Positions 36,080 to 48,471 of a stretch of DNA of 64,000 nucleotides are shown piece by piece (positions within the stretch are counted from its first letter, which is position 1; each line of letters begins with the position of its first letter). The notes beneath the pieces were generated by a model. It did no database searches and was not told where the DNA came from. It was given only the letters and a program-made list of their open reading frames with translations. Location of the stretch: positions 248,001 to 312,000 of the forward strand of contig NW_027459426.1 in the NCBI RefSeq assembly GCF_050624435.1. Reading direction: 5' to 3'. The translations under genes and the position numbers were made by a program. The stretch comes from Tenrec ecaudatus. Taxonomy: Eukaryota; Chordata; Mammalia; Afrosoricida; Tenrecidae.

Positions 36080-37319
36080 TTTCCAGGGAGTCGGAGGGCA
36101 CTGGCTCTCTTTGGGAGACTTGTAGGAGTGTTTCTTCGAACTGCCTATAGCTTATTTCACTATGGAATTAACCTACCACTTTATCCTCCTGTCATTTCCC
36201 TATCATGAGAGAGTCCCAGAAGGCTGGTGGGTTGCCTTCTTTGGTGAGCAGAGGTTCTTGCAACAGCTTGGAATGTTAATGAGTGTTGGTTGAGCTGCCT
36301 TATGCCCCCAGGTACACAGGCCACAGGCAGGAATTCCCCAGTGATAAGTTGGGCAGTTTCCCATGGAAGGAAAGAGGACCTTTCCCTAGCCTCGGGCAAG
36401 CTACACAGGTTGGAGCTCACCTAGCTGGGTGTGGTACAGTCTTAAATGCCCTAGGCCAAAGGGAGTGTTCTGGAGGTCAGCAGTGGAGTGTGAGAGAACA
36501 AGAAAGAGACAAAGAGGAGGGAAAAAAATTAAAAGTAAGACTGTTTCGACTGTGCAGGGAATATAAGGAAGAGAGGGAAACAAAAGCAACTATGCAGCTG
36601 AGTCCCACTCCCCACCCATGGAGCTGCAAGGCTTTAGTCCCTCTGCAGCCCTCAAAGACCATGGGGGACAGAGACAGAGATATAAACAAAAGCAACAATG
36701 TAGCTGAACCCTGATCCCTGCCAGTGGAGCTGCCAGGGTATGGGTTTAGTCCCTGCCCAGACGCAGAAGTGGCAAGCTGTGGCTGTGCTGTGAAAAAGCC
36801 CCTGAACAGCCTTCTAGGGCTGTGGAGGAACAGAGAGCAGAGATGTAAGCAGAAGCAACAGTGTAGCTGAACCCTGATCCCTACAGGTGGAGCTGCACGG
36901 GTCCTGTCCAAGCCCTGAGGCAGGTGAAAGCATACTGTGGCTGTGTTGAGACCAATCCCCACTACAGGCTCCAGATGGTCCCTGCTCCAGCAGATAGAGT
37001 GGCGGGGCCAAGGTCACGCCCCAGCAGGCTTCCACTGAGCTGTGCCCAAAGCCCTCAAAACCCCATGGGTCTGTGGCTACTTACCTTTGTGATGTTCCTC
37101 CTATGTTCCAGCAGTGGTGAATTTCCCTCTAAGCAACTCTCCTTGACTGGGTTCTACGGAGTCCCTCTGGTATGTGTCCAAGTCATCTTTTTTTTATGGA
37201 TAGAAGAATTTTTATTTTTCTCTCTTTGTTAGCCTTTTTTTCTTCCCTACCAAAAAATGTCTTGTTTTCGGAATCCTAGGCTCATCCACCACCTTGCTAC
37301 AGCTCTGTCCCTGACGCAG

Positions 37320-38635
37320 CCTAGCTTGCCCTGGAGCTGCTGCCGGAACCACACAGCCCAGCCTGGTGTTTCCGCAGAGGGTGAGCCGCCGCCGCCTCCA
37401 TAGTCAGCCTGCCCTCAGCATTCGGCCCACACAGAAGGGACCCCTGCCGGAACGCAGTCTGCAGTCCACAATCTGCACCAAGCCCGGAGAACCTCAGACA
37501 AGAGTCGAGCTCAGGGAGGATGTCAGGCTCCAGGGTGTCACAGAGCAGCAAGAGAAAGACCAAGAAGAAACCTGACACTTGGGAAGAAGCGAAATTTCTG
37601 GTGGGCTCCATGGCAGTCATGAATGGCATGCGAAAGCAGAGAACTTTTTGCGATGTGATTCTCGTGGTCCAGGAAAGAGAGATCCCTGCTCATCGTGTGG
37701 TCTTGGCTGCAGCCAGCCCAGTTTTTAATGTCATGTTCACAACTGGCATGCTCGAATCAAAATCCTCTGAAGTAGAACTCAAAGACGCAGACCCTGACGT
37801 TATTGAACACCTGGTGGAATTTTCTTACACTGCAAGGGTTTCTGTGAATACCAACAATGTGCAGTCTCTGTTGGATGCCGCAAACCAGTACCAGATGGAA
37901 CCTGTGAAGAACATGTGTGTTGATTTTTTGAAAGAGCAAGTGGATGCTTCAAACTGTCTCGGTCTAAGCATTCTAGCAGAGCGTCTAGACTGTCCTGAGT
38001 TGAAAGCCACTGCAGATGCCTTTATTGACCATAATTTCCCTGACGTTTCCAAAACTGAGGAGTTTCTCCACCTTGATGCTGAGCTAGTAACAAGTCTGCT
38101 CAACCAGGACTCCCTGACCGTGAGCGCAGAGGAGGAGGTTTATGATGCTACCGTCAGGTGGCTGAGATATGATGCGCCGAATCGCCAGCCTTTTATGGTG
38201 GATGTCCTTGCTAACATCAGATTTCCTCTTATCTCAAAAAAATTTCTTATGTAAAACCATCCCATTTGAATCCCTCATTCAAGACAATCCTGAGTGCCTT
38301 AAGATGGTGATGAATGGAATGCGGTATCATCTACTGTCTCCTGAGGATCAGAAAGAACTGGCAGATGGAGCAAGGCCTCGAAGACCACAGTCTTGTAGAT
38401 ATTTTAAGCCAAAGTTGGAAAAAGGTGCATATGGCACACGATCCTGAAGTGAGAATGTAACTTCAGAATTTCATTTGATGCATGTTTTGCTCTTTAAAAT
38501 TACCTGTGTTGATAACTATTTTGTATATCCAACCACATGTTTTTAGTCTTCAAGTAGAACAGTTTAAGTAACTGAAGAATTGACCCCAAATTTTCAAAAA
38601 AAGTCTCATTCAATAAAGTATGTTATTCTCAAAAG
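37320..38635 (+). pseudogene. KLHL7: KLHL7 retrocopy, truncated, one frameshift
   Basis: KLHL7 is a BTB-Kelch adaptor for CUL3 ubiquitin ligase. This intronless copy starts with about 200 bp of GC-rich leader and ATG 37520. The BTB domain (residues about 30-150: RKQRTFCDVILVVQ, IPAHRVVLAAAS, NVQSLLDAANQYQ) and BACK domain (about 155-245) are present. A run of seven A near 38240 adds one base, and the frame continues to TGA 38445-38447. After RPRR the copy lacks about 13 codons expected before QSCRYF. Soon after, it leaves the Kelch sequence, so no Kelch propeller is encoded. AATAAA lies near 38612. The truncation could be a deletion or a copy of a short splice form. Confidence 0.88.
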
Positions 38636-38639
38636 CCAG

Positions 38640-40403
38640 CATTATTAGAATTCCATCACAATATGTTCAGTATTTATATTAAATGTGCCCACCCTCCCTT
38701 ATTTTTGTTATAAAACTTTGTCTTGGAAATATTTTGCCACTTACTAGGACCTATTTATATTTTTTCATATTAATTATTTCTAATATAATAATTGCAGAGG
38801 CAGCTTTTGTTAGAAATTATTTACCTTGCCTCATGCAAAGTGAACAGTAGTTTATACTCTGATATAAGTAGGCTACTTATTAAATAGGATTGCTTGGTAA
38901 TTATTTTTAAATTCTTATACTTGGCATTGTTCAGAAATCTGGAATGATATTAGCTGTCATTCATTGAGACCCTCCCATAGCTGCCCTATACCTGCCAGGA
39001 ATGGTGGCTTTTCCTTATTATTAAATTGATTTCCGTCAGAGAACATTTTCAGTGGTAGCATATAATTTTCCAGAATTAAGTCAATATATTTTTGGAGCTA
39101 ATAAACTTATACACTATTATCTCTATATATTCCTTGGATTTAAATGATGACAGGAGGAATTACTGTATTAATTACTGGCTGAAAAATGATAGAAAAGGAA
39201 ATCTTAATCTTTTTTCAAATATTGTCAAGAAATGACTTCTTGGCACTCTATTTTAAAGGTGAATCATACCATTCTGAGGATGCCAGGGAAGAGAGAAGAA
39301 CTTTCAATCTATGAAAAGAGGATAATTGGATTTCAAATAGTTCACTGAGAAATTTAATTAAAAATAACCAGATTTCTTTTTTTTTCACAACTTTTGGAAG
39401 ATTGCTTTATGATCCTGAGGGAAAGAGAAGGGTGAGTATGTTGGGCAGAAATATATTAACCATTGTGCATTTCAAGGAAGGTTCACCATTGCCATTTCGG
39501 TGTTCTAATTGGAAAATTCTCCTTTAGAGATGACAGACTATTTCTTGTGCTCCTCATTTTAAGTGGGGGCTCCTCTTTTGGCTTGATATCTCTGCATAAT
39601 TTAGGCGATGGGTTCCGTGGCCTTTTGTGTCCACTGTAGTTTGACAAAATGGCAGGCCATTCTTAGGCCTGGTACACTCTTGATAGATTCTTATATAGAA
39701 AACCTAGATTTTTATTTTATTTTCCCTCTTACCATACCTATCGATGTTTGGGATATATTTCTCCTATTGATAATGGTGAGTTGGGTATTTCTCAAACTAC
39801 TGACGTTCAGATGTGAGACAACTTCCAATTCTGTTTAAGACCGATGCCTCTATCCTTTTCTGGGAATTTTATTACATACCCTGAAGTCATTCAAGGCTCT
39901 TGTCTACATTTTCTATTGATTATGTATTTTATAATGAATGTTGGATTGTGAGTGTGAACATGGCAAAGGTAGGTAATTTCTTTTTTGTCTTCAAACTAGG
40001 ACCAACAACTCTTTTTTAAATAGATTGTGAACACATGTTCTCTTAATAAGCACTTTCATAAATAATAGTATAATAGAGAAAAACATTTTCATCTGTTGAA
40101 ATCTACTATGTGGTTCATTTTGCATAAGCATGAATAGGAATGTAAGACAGGTGTAACAGTACTAAATAAAAAGAGGAATGAAAATAATGAAGTCATCTTT
40201 ATGAACGTCACAGAAAGCATGTTCTCCCTTTATTCCGGCTCGTAGCTCAGAAACTGTTGATAGAGGTTACTGTTCTCAGCCCAGATTAGGTGGAGGATAG
40301 GATTGAGATGGAAAAACCCTTGCTTACAGTTAAATATTATACATGTCAATTAATAGTTGTTGTAAACTGTGTTTCTCTACATATTTGTAAGTGATGATGT
40401 AGC
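38640..40403. other. Unannotated AT-rich DNA, possibly retrocopy 3' UTR at the left
   Basis: No gene or repeat recognised. The first few hundred bases could be more KLHL7 3' UTR, since no poly(A) tail follows the first AATAAA. Confidence 0.4.
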
Positions 40404-40595
40404 AATCCCTGGTGCCACAAAGTTCACGATCGTGGATGCTATTTGAAAGGTGAGCAGGTACCACCCACCAGCTGGCCCCTTGCACAATTAAACTCACAAT
40501 CTGTGTCCAAAAAGATTACAGTTTAGAGATCCCTATGGGGGCAGTTCCAGTCTCTACAAAGGGTGACCTGTAGTCAAAATGGACGATACATATAC
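40404..40595 (+). mobile_element. AfroSINE
   Basis: The order fits AfroSINE: an atccctggtgccacaaagtt head, a ccacccaccagctggcccc block, an aagattacagtttagag block, and ccctatgggggcagttcc near the 3' end. It is diverged and non-coding. Confidence 0.7.
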
Positions 40596-41035
40596 AAAAC
40601 AACATATCAGTGATGCAGTCTGGACTCTCCCTAACAGATATTAAACACATGTTTCCTCCTGGTGCTCCTAATCTGAGTTCTAGTCTAGTCAACTGTTTTG
40701 GATAATGGCAAGTTTGCTCTTTATGATACTACTTAGTGGAATCATAAATAATTTTCATTTTGCCTTTTAAACTTGGAAGATTTTCCTGAACCTTATGGCT
40801 TCATATACTACTTTCATTATATTTTGAAATTAATTAATTGTCATTTCTGTTTTCTGTATTCATTGCTACACTTCACTTACTCTCTATTAGAATGTGATCA
40901 TCTCTTAAGTGTCCTCACTATTTGAAGAAAACAAAACATTTTGAAGGCTCTTATAGTTCTTGTACCCACTCATCAATTGTATCAAGATAATTTGTACGTA
41001 TGTCATCATCACTATTTCCTAGACATTTCTTTTCT

Positions 41036-41100
41036 TCTTTTTAAAAAAATCAATTTATTGGGGGCTCGTACAACTCTTATCACAATCCATGCATCCATCA
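41036..41100 (-). mobile_element. Very short L1 3' end
   Basis: A T/A-rich tail (tttttaaaaaaa) is followed by caatttattgggggctcgta and ctcttatcacaatccatgca, the reverse complement of the L1 terminus. Only about 60 bp remain. Confidence 0.7.
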
Positions 41101-43754
41101 TGGTCGTCTCCTCACTCTTAGTTTGCAGATTTCAATGTGCTCTGCAGATAATTTTGTCCCACGGTCTCCTCTCCTAGGAAGAAGGACTCTGTTTCAAACA
41201 GCACTCCATTTCCAGACCCGTGTGTCCTGCGCACTTCTACTGGACAAGCTACAGCGATTTAACAAAGAATATTAATAGGTTCAGAGATTGAAAAAATACT
41301 CAGTTCAGTTTTCAACATAAAATAAAATTTGAAAACCTTCAATACGAATAATGAGTTAAATTTGAGATATGGCAACACAGAAAATCAGTCTACAAATGAG
41401 ATGGATGTACTCAGATAAATGACAATTTATCTTAGTGTTTCCTCGAGGTACGAACATTTTTCACCCTGTTCTCAGAACTACGTTTTATGGGGATTCATGA
41501 TAACCTGGAAGAGTTAGACCATAGAAGTGTTTGCTATATGTCATTTGCTTTGTTTTGTTGTTTTTTTTTCTCCTCAGGGGAGCAGATTCTTCCCATTCTA
41601 AATTGTAATGCAGGATTGTTATGCTGGGAATCTACATGGTGATGAAGTGGGAGAACAGGGAGTTTCTGTGTGTTCTTCTGATTGAGTCTGAACCTTTTAT
41701 ATCAGCTGGGCAGTAAGGCTCTGACCTTCATGCCTGTGGTGTAGTTTATAGTTTGGCCTGTCCATGCGCCTTTCCTTCATTGCAAAATCTCCTGTATGTT
41801 TGAACTTTTAATATCTGTTCACGATACCTTCGCACGTAGGTCTCATGGGTAGGATAAGGGGTGTCTGGTTGATAGGGGAAATATTTTACCTCCAGCTATG
41901 AAAAGTCAATGGATTTGACCTTTCTCTGGTGAGAAATCTTTTGAGTTGATAAAAGTCTCTCCCTCCAGTGTCTTAAACACAGGGCTTATTTTGAATGTTC
42001 ACTTGAAAATCTGGAGGGGTTTTATACTCAAAGCTCACAAAGTTCGGGGCTCCACTAATGACTGGCCCCAGAACTTTCTCACTGTCTCAGTAAACAGTAC
42101 TCTCTCTAGCAATTTATAAAATTTTAATTTATGTTTTTGTTTTATCAAAAACATGTGTTTAGTAGCTTCTGATTCAGGTAAGCAGAACACAGTTGTTCCC
42201 ATCTGAATAGACCTCCTCTAGATTTCGGATGGCATTTGATATGCCAATTCACTTCAGTTCTCTGATGGTGCATGCACGGACTCCTAGCATCTGTGCACCC
42301 ACGGCTCATGTTGCAAAATAAGAAGCAGGTGCCTGACTCAGAGAGGAGGAGACAGTCCAAGAGAGACAGAGCAGGGGTCCAGAGTAGAAATGGAGTGGCA
42401 GGTATCCAGAGAAGGCCTAGAGTTTGTACGTGGGCAGAAAGTTGTGGTCATCTCCACGTGACTACACATTATAGAGGGATGAATGGACTGATAGTATAGG
42501 ATGTTTCATCACCCAGAACTGGGAAACTGATCTACATTTGATCAACCCTATTCTCAGTCCCTAGGTTCTTCAAGCTGAAACCTGAGAAACCAGTTCCCTG
42601 GCCTTGAAATGAAGTGTATCCAATGGTTACTAAGTTTCCTCGAGCCCTGAGCACTTGAATTGTTTTAGGACTATTCAGCAAGGAAGGATTCCCACACCCT
42701 CCGCCCCAGAAAATAGGTACTGTATACTACAAAAATATCTGAGTTTGGAGAGATATGTCCTAATCTTATGGGCTCTCACTAATCTTTTTCACAACACTGA
42801 TATCATTTTTACATTAAAATTTACAACTTATGTTAATCTTGTTAATCTGTCTTTAATACATCTTGCAAAATTATTAAATTTATTTGGGGAGTTCTATCAG
42901 ACTTATCATGATAAAATAATATTTCATCATATTTTAAAGAATGTATTGCTTGGTTTTGTATGTTTTCTGAATACTTTACATATTTTATATTATTTAATTG
43001 ATTGCTTTTCAATTTTTCTTATAAAATATTTTGTAGGCTGGTTTTTATGTGAGGAGAGGAAATAAGAAAATTTTATGCCTATTAAAATAACATTTTGGTA
43101 TACATTATTTTAAATGAGTAAAAAAATAGAAGTTCATGGAAGATATAGCTGACTATTTATGAAAACACACTCATTACATGTATAGTAATATTGAGGATGA
43201 TACAGTAAAATGAGTAAGACTTACCCCACACCCACCACAGTGAATCAGTGAAAAATCGCTATACCTCATCACAGACACAGAGGAATGGCCCCCTTGAATG
43301 ATCTGTATTATTCCATGAGAAGCTGATTGTGTCAGATCTCATCTATGAAGTGAGAGAAATTATAGGGGTCGTGTATAAATGGATACATCTGTACCCGTCA
43401 TGACCAGCTGTCAACCCACATCATGAGATACACCCACCACTAGCCATCAGGATTCCAGACCACATTTGAGATGAGCAGCGGAGCTATCCTGGTGTGTGGC
43501 TCTGTCAAGTTCTCGAGGTTATCTCTTATTTATACCTGATGTAGACCAGAACTGCATTCATGAATGTGAATTATGAGCATGTATAAGTGCCCTATAGAGT
43601 TGAAAGCTGAAACCATCACCCCGATACAGCAATAAGCAAGGACATTGCCCTATAGGGTACTCTTGAACCACTGATACCGAAGTGCACTCATCAAGGAGTG
43701 ACTATGGAGCTTTATTTTCCTATTGGCAGTCATCCTGGGTAAGATAAGACAGAG
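41101..43754. other. Unannotated DNA left of the V cluster
   Basis: No V exon, RSS or named repeat seen. The largest open frame (42655-43065, +) is AT-rich, with Phe/Leu/Ile-rich content of the kind AT-rich DNA gives by chance. Confidence 0.45.
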
Positions 43755-43828
43755 ATGAGGCTGGAGAAAACACTGTGGCAGCTCCAGAGCCCTCACCTTC
43801 TGGTTTACCTCCTCACAGGTGTTATGCC

Positions 43829-44123
43829 CAGATGCAGTTCGTGCAATCTGAGGCAGAGGTGCAGAAGCCACGAGAGTAGGTGAAGGTGTCCTACAGGACT
43901 TCCGGATACACCTTCTCCAGCTATGGTACGAATTGGGTGTGACAAGTACCAGGAAAAGGCCTTTAGTGGAAGGACTGGATCAGTACCCACGCTGGGAAGT
44001 CAACATATGCCCCGGGCTTCACACAAGGCAGGAAGACATCTCCTGGGATGCGTCATTCAGCACAGTTTATCTACAGACTGGCAGCCTGAACTCGAGGACA
44101 CTGCCACCTCTTCCTGTGTGAGA
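43829..44123 (+). pseudogene. IGHV1-like V segment, pseudogene
   Basis: Homology to clan I V segments is clear: QMQFVQSEAEVQKP in FR1 and RTSGYTFSSYG...NWV around CDR1. The V exon follows a cctcacag acceptor at 43811-43818 and a leader remainder shortened to about 10 nt. Stop codons interrupt it: TAG in FR1 (gagtagg), TGA in FR2 at the Arg codon (gtgtgacaa) and TAG after GKGL. FR3 is frame-shifted. The end reads tgtgtgaga. The expected heptamer is cacacgc instead of CACAGTG, and no clear nonamer follows. A leader exon near 43750-43800 is only faintly recognisable. Confidence 0.88.
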
Positions 44124-44384
44124 CACACGCTGTAGAAATCCACATCCCGAGAGCGTCAGGACACCTGAGGGCAGGGCAGCTGTACTCGCTGAGGCAGTGA
44201 CTCAGAATATTTAGTTGAATCTTCTCTTTATTTACCTCCTATGAACTTAGAGATGAGAAACAAAGACAATTACTTTCTGTGAAATTATCATTATAATACC
44301 GTGAAATTAAATCAGCCCCTCAAGGGGGGAGGTTAAAAATACCTTGGTATGTAGCCTTTCCTTATCTCTCTGTGTAAACACTTA

Positions 44385-44520
44385 CATCTCGGTACTGACA
44401 ACTATGCCGACTCCATGAAGGTTCGAATTACCACCTCCAGACACAATGAAAAAAACACAGTTTATTGGCAGAGAGAAGGTGAGAAAATGGAAGCCAAGAC
44501 CATCTAGTACCCTGTGAGAA
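44385..44520 (+). pseudogene. IGHV3-like V remnant (CDR2-FR3 only)
   Basis: This short piece matches the second half of an IGHV3 exon: tatgccgactccatgaag (YADSMK), then accacctccagacacaatg (the FR3 TISRDN block), then a degraded tail ending near agtaccctgtgaga. Everything upstream of CDR2 is missing. The flank beyond it is well kept, with a 23-bp spacer (44528-44550) and a perfect nonamer acacaaact at 44551-44559. The heptamer position reads aagagga. Confidence 0.8.
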
Positions 44521-44550
44521 AAGAGGAAGAGGGAGTCAGTGTGATCCCAG

Positions 44551-44559
44551 ACACAAACT
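44551..44559 (+). promoter_or_regulatory. RSS nonamer without heptamer
   Basis: ACACAAACT is a canonical IGHV nonamer. A 23-bp spacer fits, but the heptamer 44521-44527 lost CACAGTG, so RAG cutting is not expected. The sequence after it (44560-44720) is homologous to the flank after the V at 52464. Confidence 0.75.
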
Positions 44560-45239
44560 TCCTGCTGGGAGAGACCTGGGCTGCAGGGGGGATTCAGAAC
44601 CCACATATCGCAGGTCATACCCCAGGGGCAGGTGCCCATGCATGGTTTCAGGGCTGGTTTCTTCTTGTGATCTGGGGATGCTTCTCCATCGCACTGTTTC
44701 CCCCAAGGAATTTATCTATTTTTTTATGACAAAGGAATGCAAGATTATTGTATAAGAAATATTTAGAATCAGACTATTGCAGGTAGGATGTATAATAATG
44801 GAATTGAAATCTCAACGGCAGAAAGTGGGAAGGAGCAGATAAAATATAATTTTTATTTCTTAGTGTTATACCTCACTTATTTGTATATTAGTGTTTACAG
44901 CAAATGCATGTTTCAAGTACTGTTTGATAATAGTTGAATTGGTTGGATTTCCTTGAAGGCGGACATGATCTTATCACAAACAGTACTGTATTTCATGATG
45001 TGTTTAGCAAGATCCTTCCTGCCAATGAATGCCATCCCCTTCTCTTCATTGTGTTGTTCTTTGCGTAGTAAATCTTATGGTTTCCTGATCAACTTGCAAT
45101 ACCATTTAAGTCCTTTTAAGCTCACTAATGCCTAGAATACCAACTAACCTTCAAGTATCCCATTTCATCTTTTGCCCCTTCCAATCTTCCTAAATTTATA
45201 GTATGCAAATTATCAATTTTGATCATTAGAAGACTTTTG

Positions 45240-45770
45240 CGGCTCTTTCTCTTTACCTTGAGTCATGCCCCAGCAGCAAAGGAAGATCCTGACAGCTCCA
45301 CTCCCAAAGCCTTTACCCAAATTACATCCTCATGGCTGAATCCCCTCCAAGAAACCAGCTCTACTTCAGTCACATTTTGAGTGCCCTCGAACATGAGGGG
45401 TCCATCCTCTAACAGTAGTTTCAACAATTTCCTAATTCCTTTTCTTATGCTGTCAGTATTTAACAATGCTTCAAAAGTATGCATAAGATTTTCAAAGCTT
45501 CTTCCACTGAAGAAGGTAGTGGGGTCCTTCTGCATTGTCTAGTCTTAGTCTGGAAGCTTTGATGAAATCTGTTCATTTTGGGTGATCCTGCTGGCATTTG
45601 ATATAACAGTGACATATCTTCCAGCATCACAGCAACACACAAGCCACCACAGTATGATGAACTAACAGACAGGTGGTGAGAATATAACATTATTCCTTCA
45701 AAATACACCATACAAATTCTGGCTAATATTTTAATTACAACAAATAAATAATTGCCGAACTCCACCAAAT
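45240..45770 (-). repeat. Probable afrotherian RTE/AfroSINE-related repeat
   Basis: On the minus strand the order is ctgtggtggcttgtgtgttg, gctgtgatgctggaag, gccagcaggatcaccc, then cttccagactaagac. I recall this order from repeats common in afrotherian genomes. Two minus-strand frames of 90 and 102 residues are open but contain no domain, so I treat them as chance. Confidence 0.45.
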
Positions 45771-46129
45771 AGTGGAGTAATTCAATTCAATATTTTCAAT
45801 TTTGGTCTTAACATTTAAATAAAAAGCCATGAGGACATCAAGAATTTAAGTCATGAGAACAACAAGAATTTAATAAGTAAACAAACAAATAAATGGGTCT
45901 AGAAAACTAGAATCAATGACCAATATATAGCATACTCAACCCAAAACAAAACATATTGCTCCCGTTAGGCTGGAATATATTTCAGAAATAAAGTGAAGCA
46001 TGAAACGAATAGAAACACATAGATATTTAATAGAAATACAGATAGATGAGAGATACAAGATATGGACAGGCTATATAGAGAAAATTGACAGCTAAATCAA
46101 TAGTTCAGCAGATTGATGGACCAATTAAT
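45771..46129. other. Unannotated AT-rich DNA
   Basis: Nothing recognised. Confidence 0.45.
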
Positions 46130-46195
46130 AGATTTATGATAGATAGATAAATAGATAGAAAGATAGCAGAGATAGGAATATGTATAGATGGATGA
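46130..46195. repeat. Imperfect (GATA)n microsatellite
   Basis: GATA/GATG units with interruptions (gatagatagataaatagat and similar). Confidence 0.85.
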
Positions 46196-48186
46196 CAGAG
46201 AGAAAGAGAAACTCGTTCAACAGACACCAGTGTCATTGTGCATTCAGGTTCAGGGGTTTGGGCTGAGTCCAGACAGATGGTGTTCACAGAACACTCTTGT
46301 CTATACTGAGATAAATTGAAGACTAAATGCACAAACTACTACATGCAGTGTGTCATAAGGAGGAAGGATGTTATAAAACAATGACTCACTCTTCAAGAGA
46401 TTGTCTCAAGTACCTGGGTCCCCACAACAGGAACATATCAGTTATTTGATGTGTGTGGTGATGCAGATAAAAGTAGGTCAGGGAAGCTATGTGAGACCAG
46501 AGTGTAAGCACCACGAAGGGAAGGTTGGGATGTATTGCATAGGGTCTCGGGACAAACAGCACATGACCCAGTTCAAGACTCAGTGCATGGGGAGCAAGAT
46601 ACAGGTTTCCTTCCTGAATTTGGGGCCTCCCTATTCAATTTTCCCCTGTGTTATGGTTTTTATTCCTCTTCCTGTCTCTGAGAACCAAGATTTAGATGTT
46701 TTTAGCATAACCGTCAACTCCAGAGAACAGAGGGAGGAGAATGAAGCATGGAATTAGGACATCTTCTCTGGGTCCTTGCTCTTTTCTTGGGAGACCCCGA
46801 GTGCACAAACCTGAGGTGCTTTCTCCCCATCAGAGGAGAACTGAAGGGAAACGTTTTAATATTATTTTTTATTTTTATCTTTACACTTGCTTGTGGATTG
46901 TGGGAAGATTTACCAAGATTAATGCTCATTCAACTATTCATACACTCTTGTTTCATTTCATTGACTGTAATACACACAAACTCCTGTTACAATTACCTTT
47001 GCTTTCCAAATATTCTGAATGTTCCCCTGGATAAATGTTGCCCTTTTAATCACAGAACTTAGATTATTTTAAGGTAATTGTATCTACCCAGGATTATTGC
47101 TCCCAGGTAGGCTTGTCAATTATTTGACTGGAAGTTTTTCCAAGGGGTGAGTTCAGTCCCACACCTGAAGCGATGCTGGAAGCCATGGTCTCAGGACTTC
47201 CACAAATCGACCCAACAAGGAAGCCTAGTCTTTGTATTATTCTTTTGTGTGTGTGTATTGTTTCACTTTTTGTCCCACTCTACCCAAGACCTTCTAACGC
47301 TATCTTTTCCAAAGAAGTGGGTACTGATAGCAAGGCACCACCTATTTCTTCTGGTCATAGAGATCAGGAGACTCCTATCCATGATTCATTACAACATTGG
47401 ACGAATGGTTTCGTTGTGTCTTCAAGGATCATCACTCTGGAAAGGGTGAAAGAATTAGCTGCACCTAGTGTGGTTTAAAGTCCCCAGTCACTACTCTCAA
47501 AGCCCAGATGTAGGACATTGTCTTTGTGCGCTGTTATCTCAACGGGTCTTGTGTCCCTGAGCCCCAAGGCCTCCTCCTGAGAGAGAGAAAAGTTAACAAA
47601 CTGATGGTTTTCTTTAGTTTAGATCACAGTAGGTCAGAGAAATGTTTAGACAGATTATGAAATTTATGAGATTGTGAAACTGATGAAGGTGAGATATTCT
47701 CCATGTTGGATTTTTAACTTCTCTAACAAACAGCTACCCTGTCAGAGAGACGGTGACAAGGGCCAGGTTGACCATGAGTATTCAGAGTGACACACTCATC
47801 TTTGACTTTAATCTGCACAGATTTGTCTGACACTCCGAGTAAAGCTGACATTCCCTGAGATTTGTTTCCTCTTCTCAGGCAGCAGGAAGTACAGGAGAGA
47901 CCTGGGCGCTAGGACACACCTGAGAGTCTATTGAGAGTCTATTTAGAAGGGGTCATTCAGTTGATGAGATTCTTCAAAGTCTTCACTAAGGAGACAGAGG
48001 TACCTTCCATCATGGACATCATTCCCCACAGACAGTAAGGAGAGACCCAGGCTCCTTGGGCTGCAGATTCACACTGGGTTTGAAACCACTCTCGCCTGAG
48101 TGTGAATGAGAGATGCACTAAGTGGAGTCACAGTTCAAAGCTCTCTGTGTGTGAGGTTCTAGTGCTAGTGCCAGTCTTGTCTCCCC
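46196..48186. other. Unannotated DNA upstream of the IGHV5-like segment
   Basis: No V exon seen. 47280-47590 has a clean, possibly repeat-derived text, but I cannot name it. 47870-48070 loosely resembles V-gene flank. Open frames are short. Confidence 0.4.
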
Positions 48187-48188
48187 GC

Positions 48189-48193
48189 CCCTG

Positions 48194-48241
<48 letters not shown>
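48189..48241. repeat. (TC)n microsatellite
   Basis: About 26 TC units, roughly 230 bp upstream of the IGHV5-like start codon. The antisense frame through it (Arg-Glu repeats) is not a gene. Confidence 0.95.
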
Positions 48242-48245
<4 letters not shown>

Positions 48246-48360
48246 GTGTGTGTTGCAGGATGTTACTAGGATTAAGTGCTGTCCCTCCCAGGAGTCCCAA
48301 GACCTGGGTATCCAGGGTTATAGGGCTGGAGGAGTCTGACACGTAGGGCAGGGCAGAAAT

Positions 48361-48368
48361 ATGCAAAG
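48361..48368 (+). promoter_or_regulatory. Octamer-like promoter element of IGHV5-like segment
   Basis: ATGCAAAG matches the Oct-1/Oct-2 octamer ATGCAAAT at seven of eight positions and lies 111 bp upstream of the leader ATG at 48472, as expected for a V promoter. A second near-match, TTTGCAT, lies at 48453. Confidence 0.65.
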
Positions 48369-48471
48369 TGGAAGACATCCATTTTAGACCCACAGGCCAC
48401 CTCCACAGGGGAAGGTTTCTCATCACCCAGCTGGTGAACTCAGTGTGATTCCTTTGCATCCTCCTTGCAAG

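Larger units (their letters stand above)
28914..37192 (-). mobile_element. Near-full-length L1 retrotransposon (copy B)
   Basis: Same family and layout as copy A but reversed: 5' UTR 36080-37192, ORF1 34996-36079, ORF2 31704-34925, 3' UTR 28914-31703. The 5' edge still has an aagatg motif, so it is close to full length. Relative to copy A, ORF2 lacks about 195 bp (breakpoint near 32520). The 3' tail is doubled: one end with a T-run at 29031-29043 and a second short 3' end at 28914-29030. I found no convincing target-site duplication. Both ORFs are broken. Confidence 0.9.

Noticed and set aside
36477-37035. 161- and 73-residue minus-strand frames
   Set aside because: These are the 5' UTR monomers of L1 copy B, not a gene; the 161-residue frame contains repeated HSS and LSS motifs from the monomers.
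42655-43065. 136-residue + strand frame
   Set aside because: AT-rich DNA gives long Phe/Ile/Leu runs by chance; there is no promoter, splice or domain evidence.
45263-45768. Two minus-strand frames of 90 and 102 residues
   Set aside because: They overlap text that looks like an afrotherian interspersed repeat, and they show no family signature.
48118-48459. 113-residue minus-strand frame with Arg-Glu repeats
   Set aside because: It is a reading of the (TC)n microsatellite.
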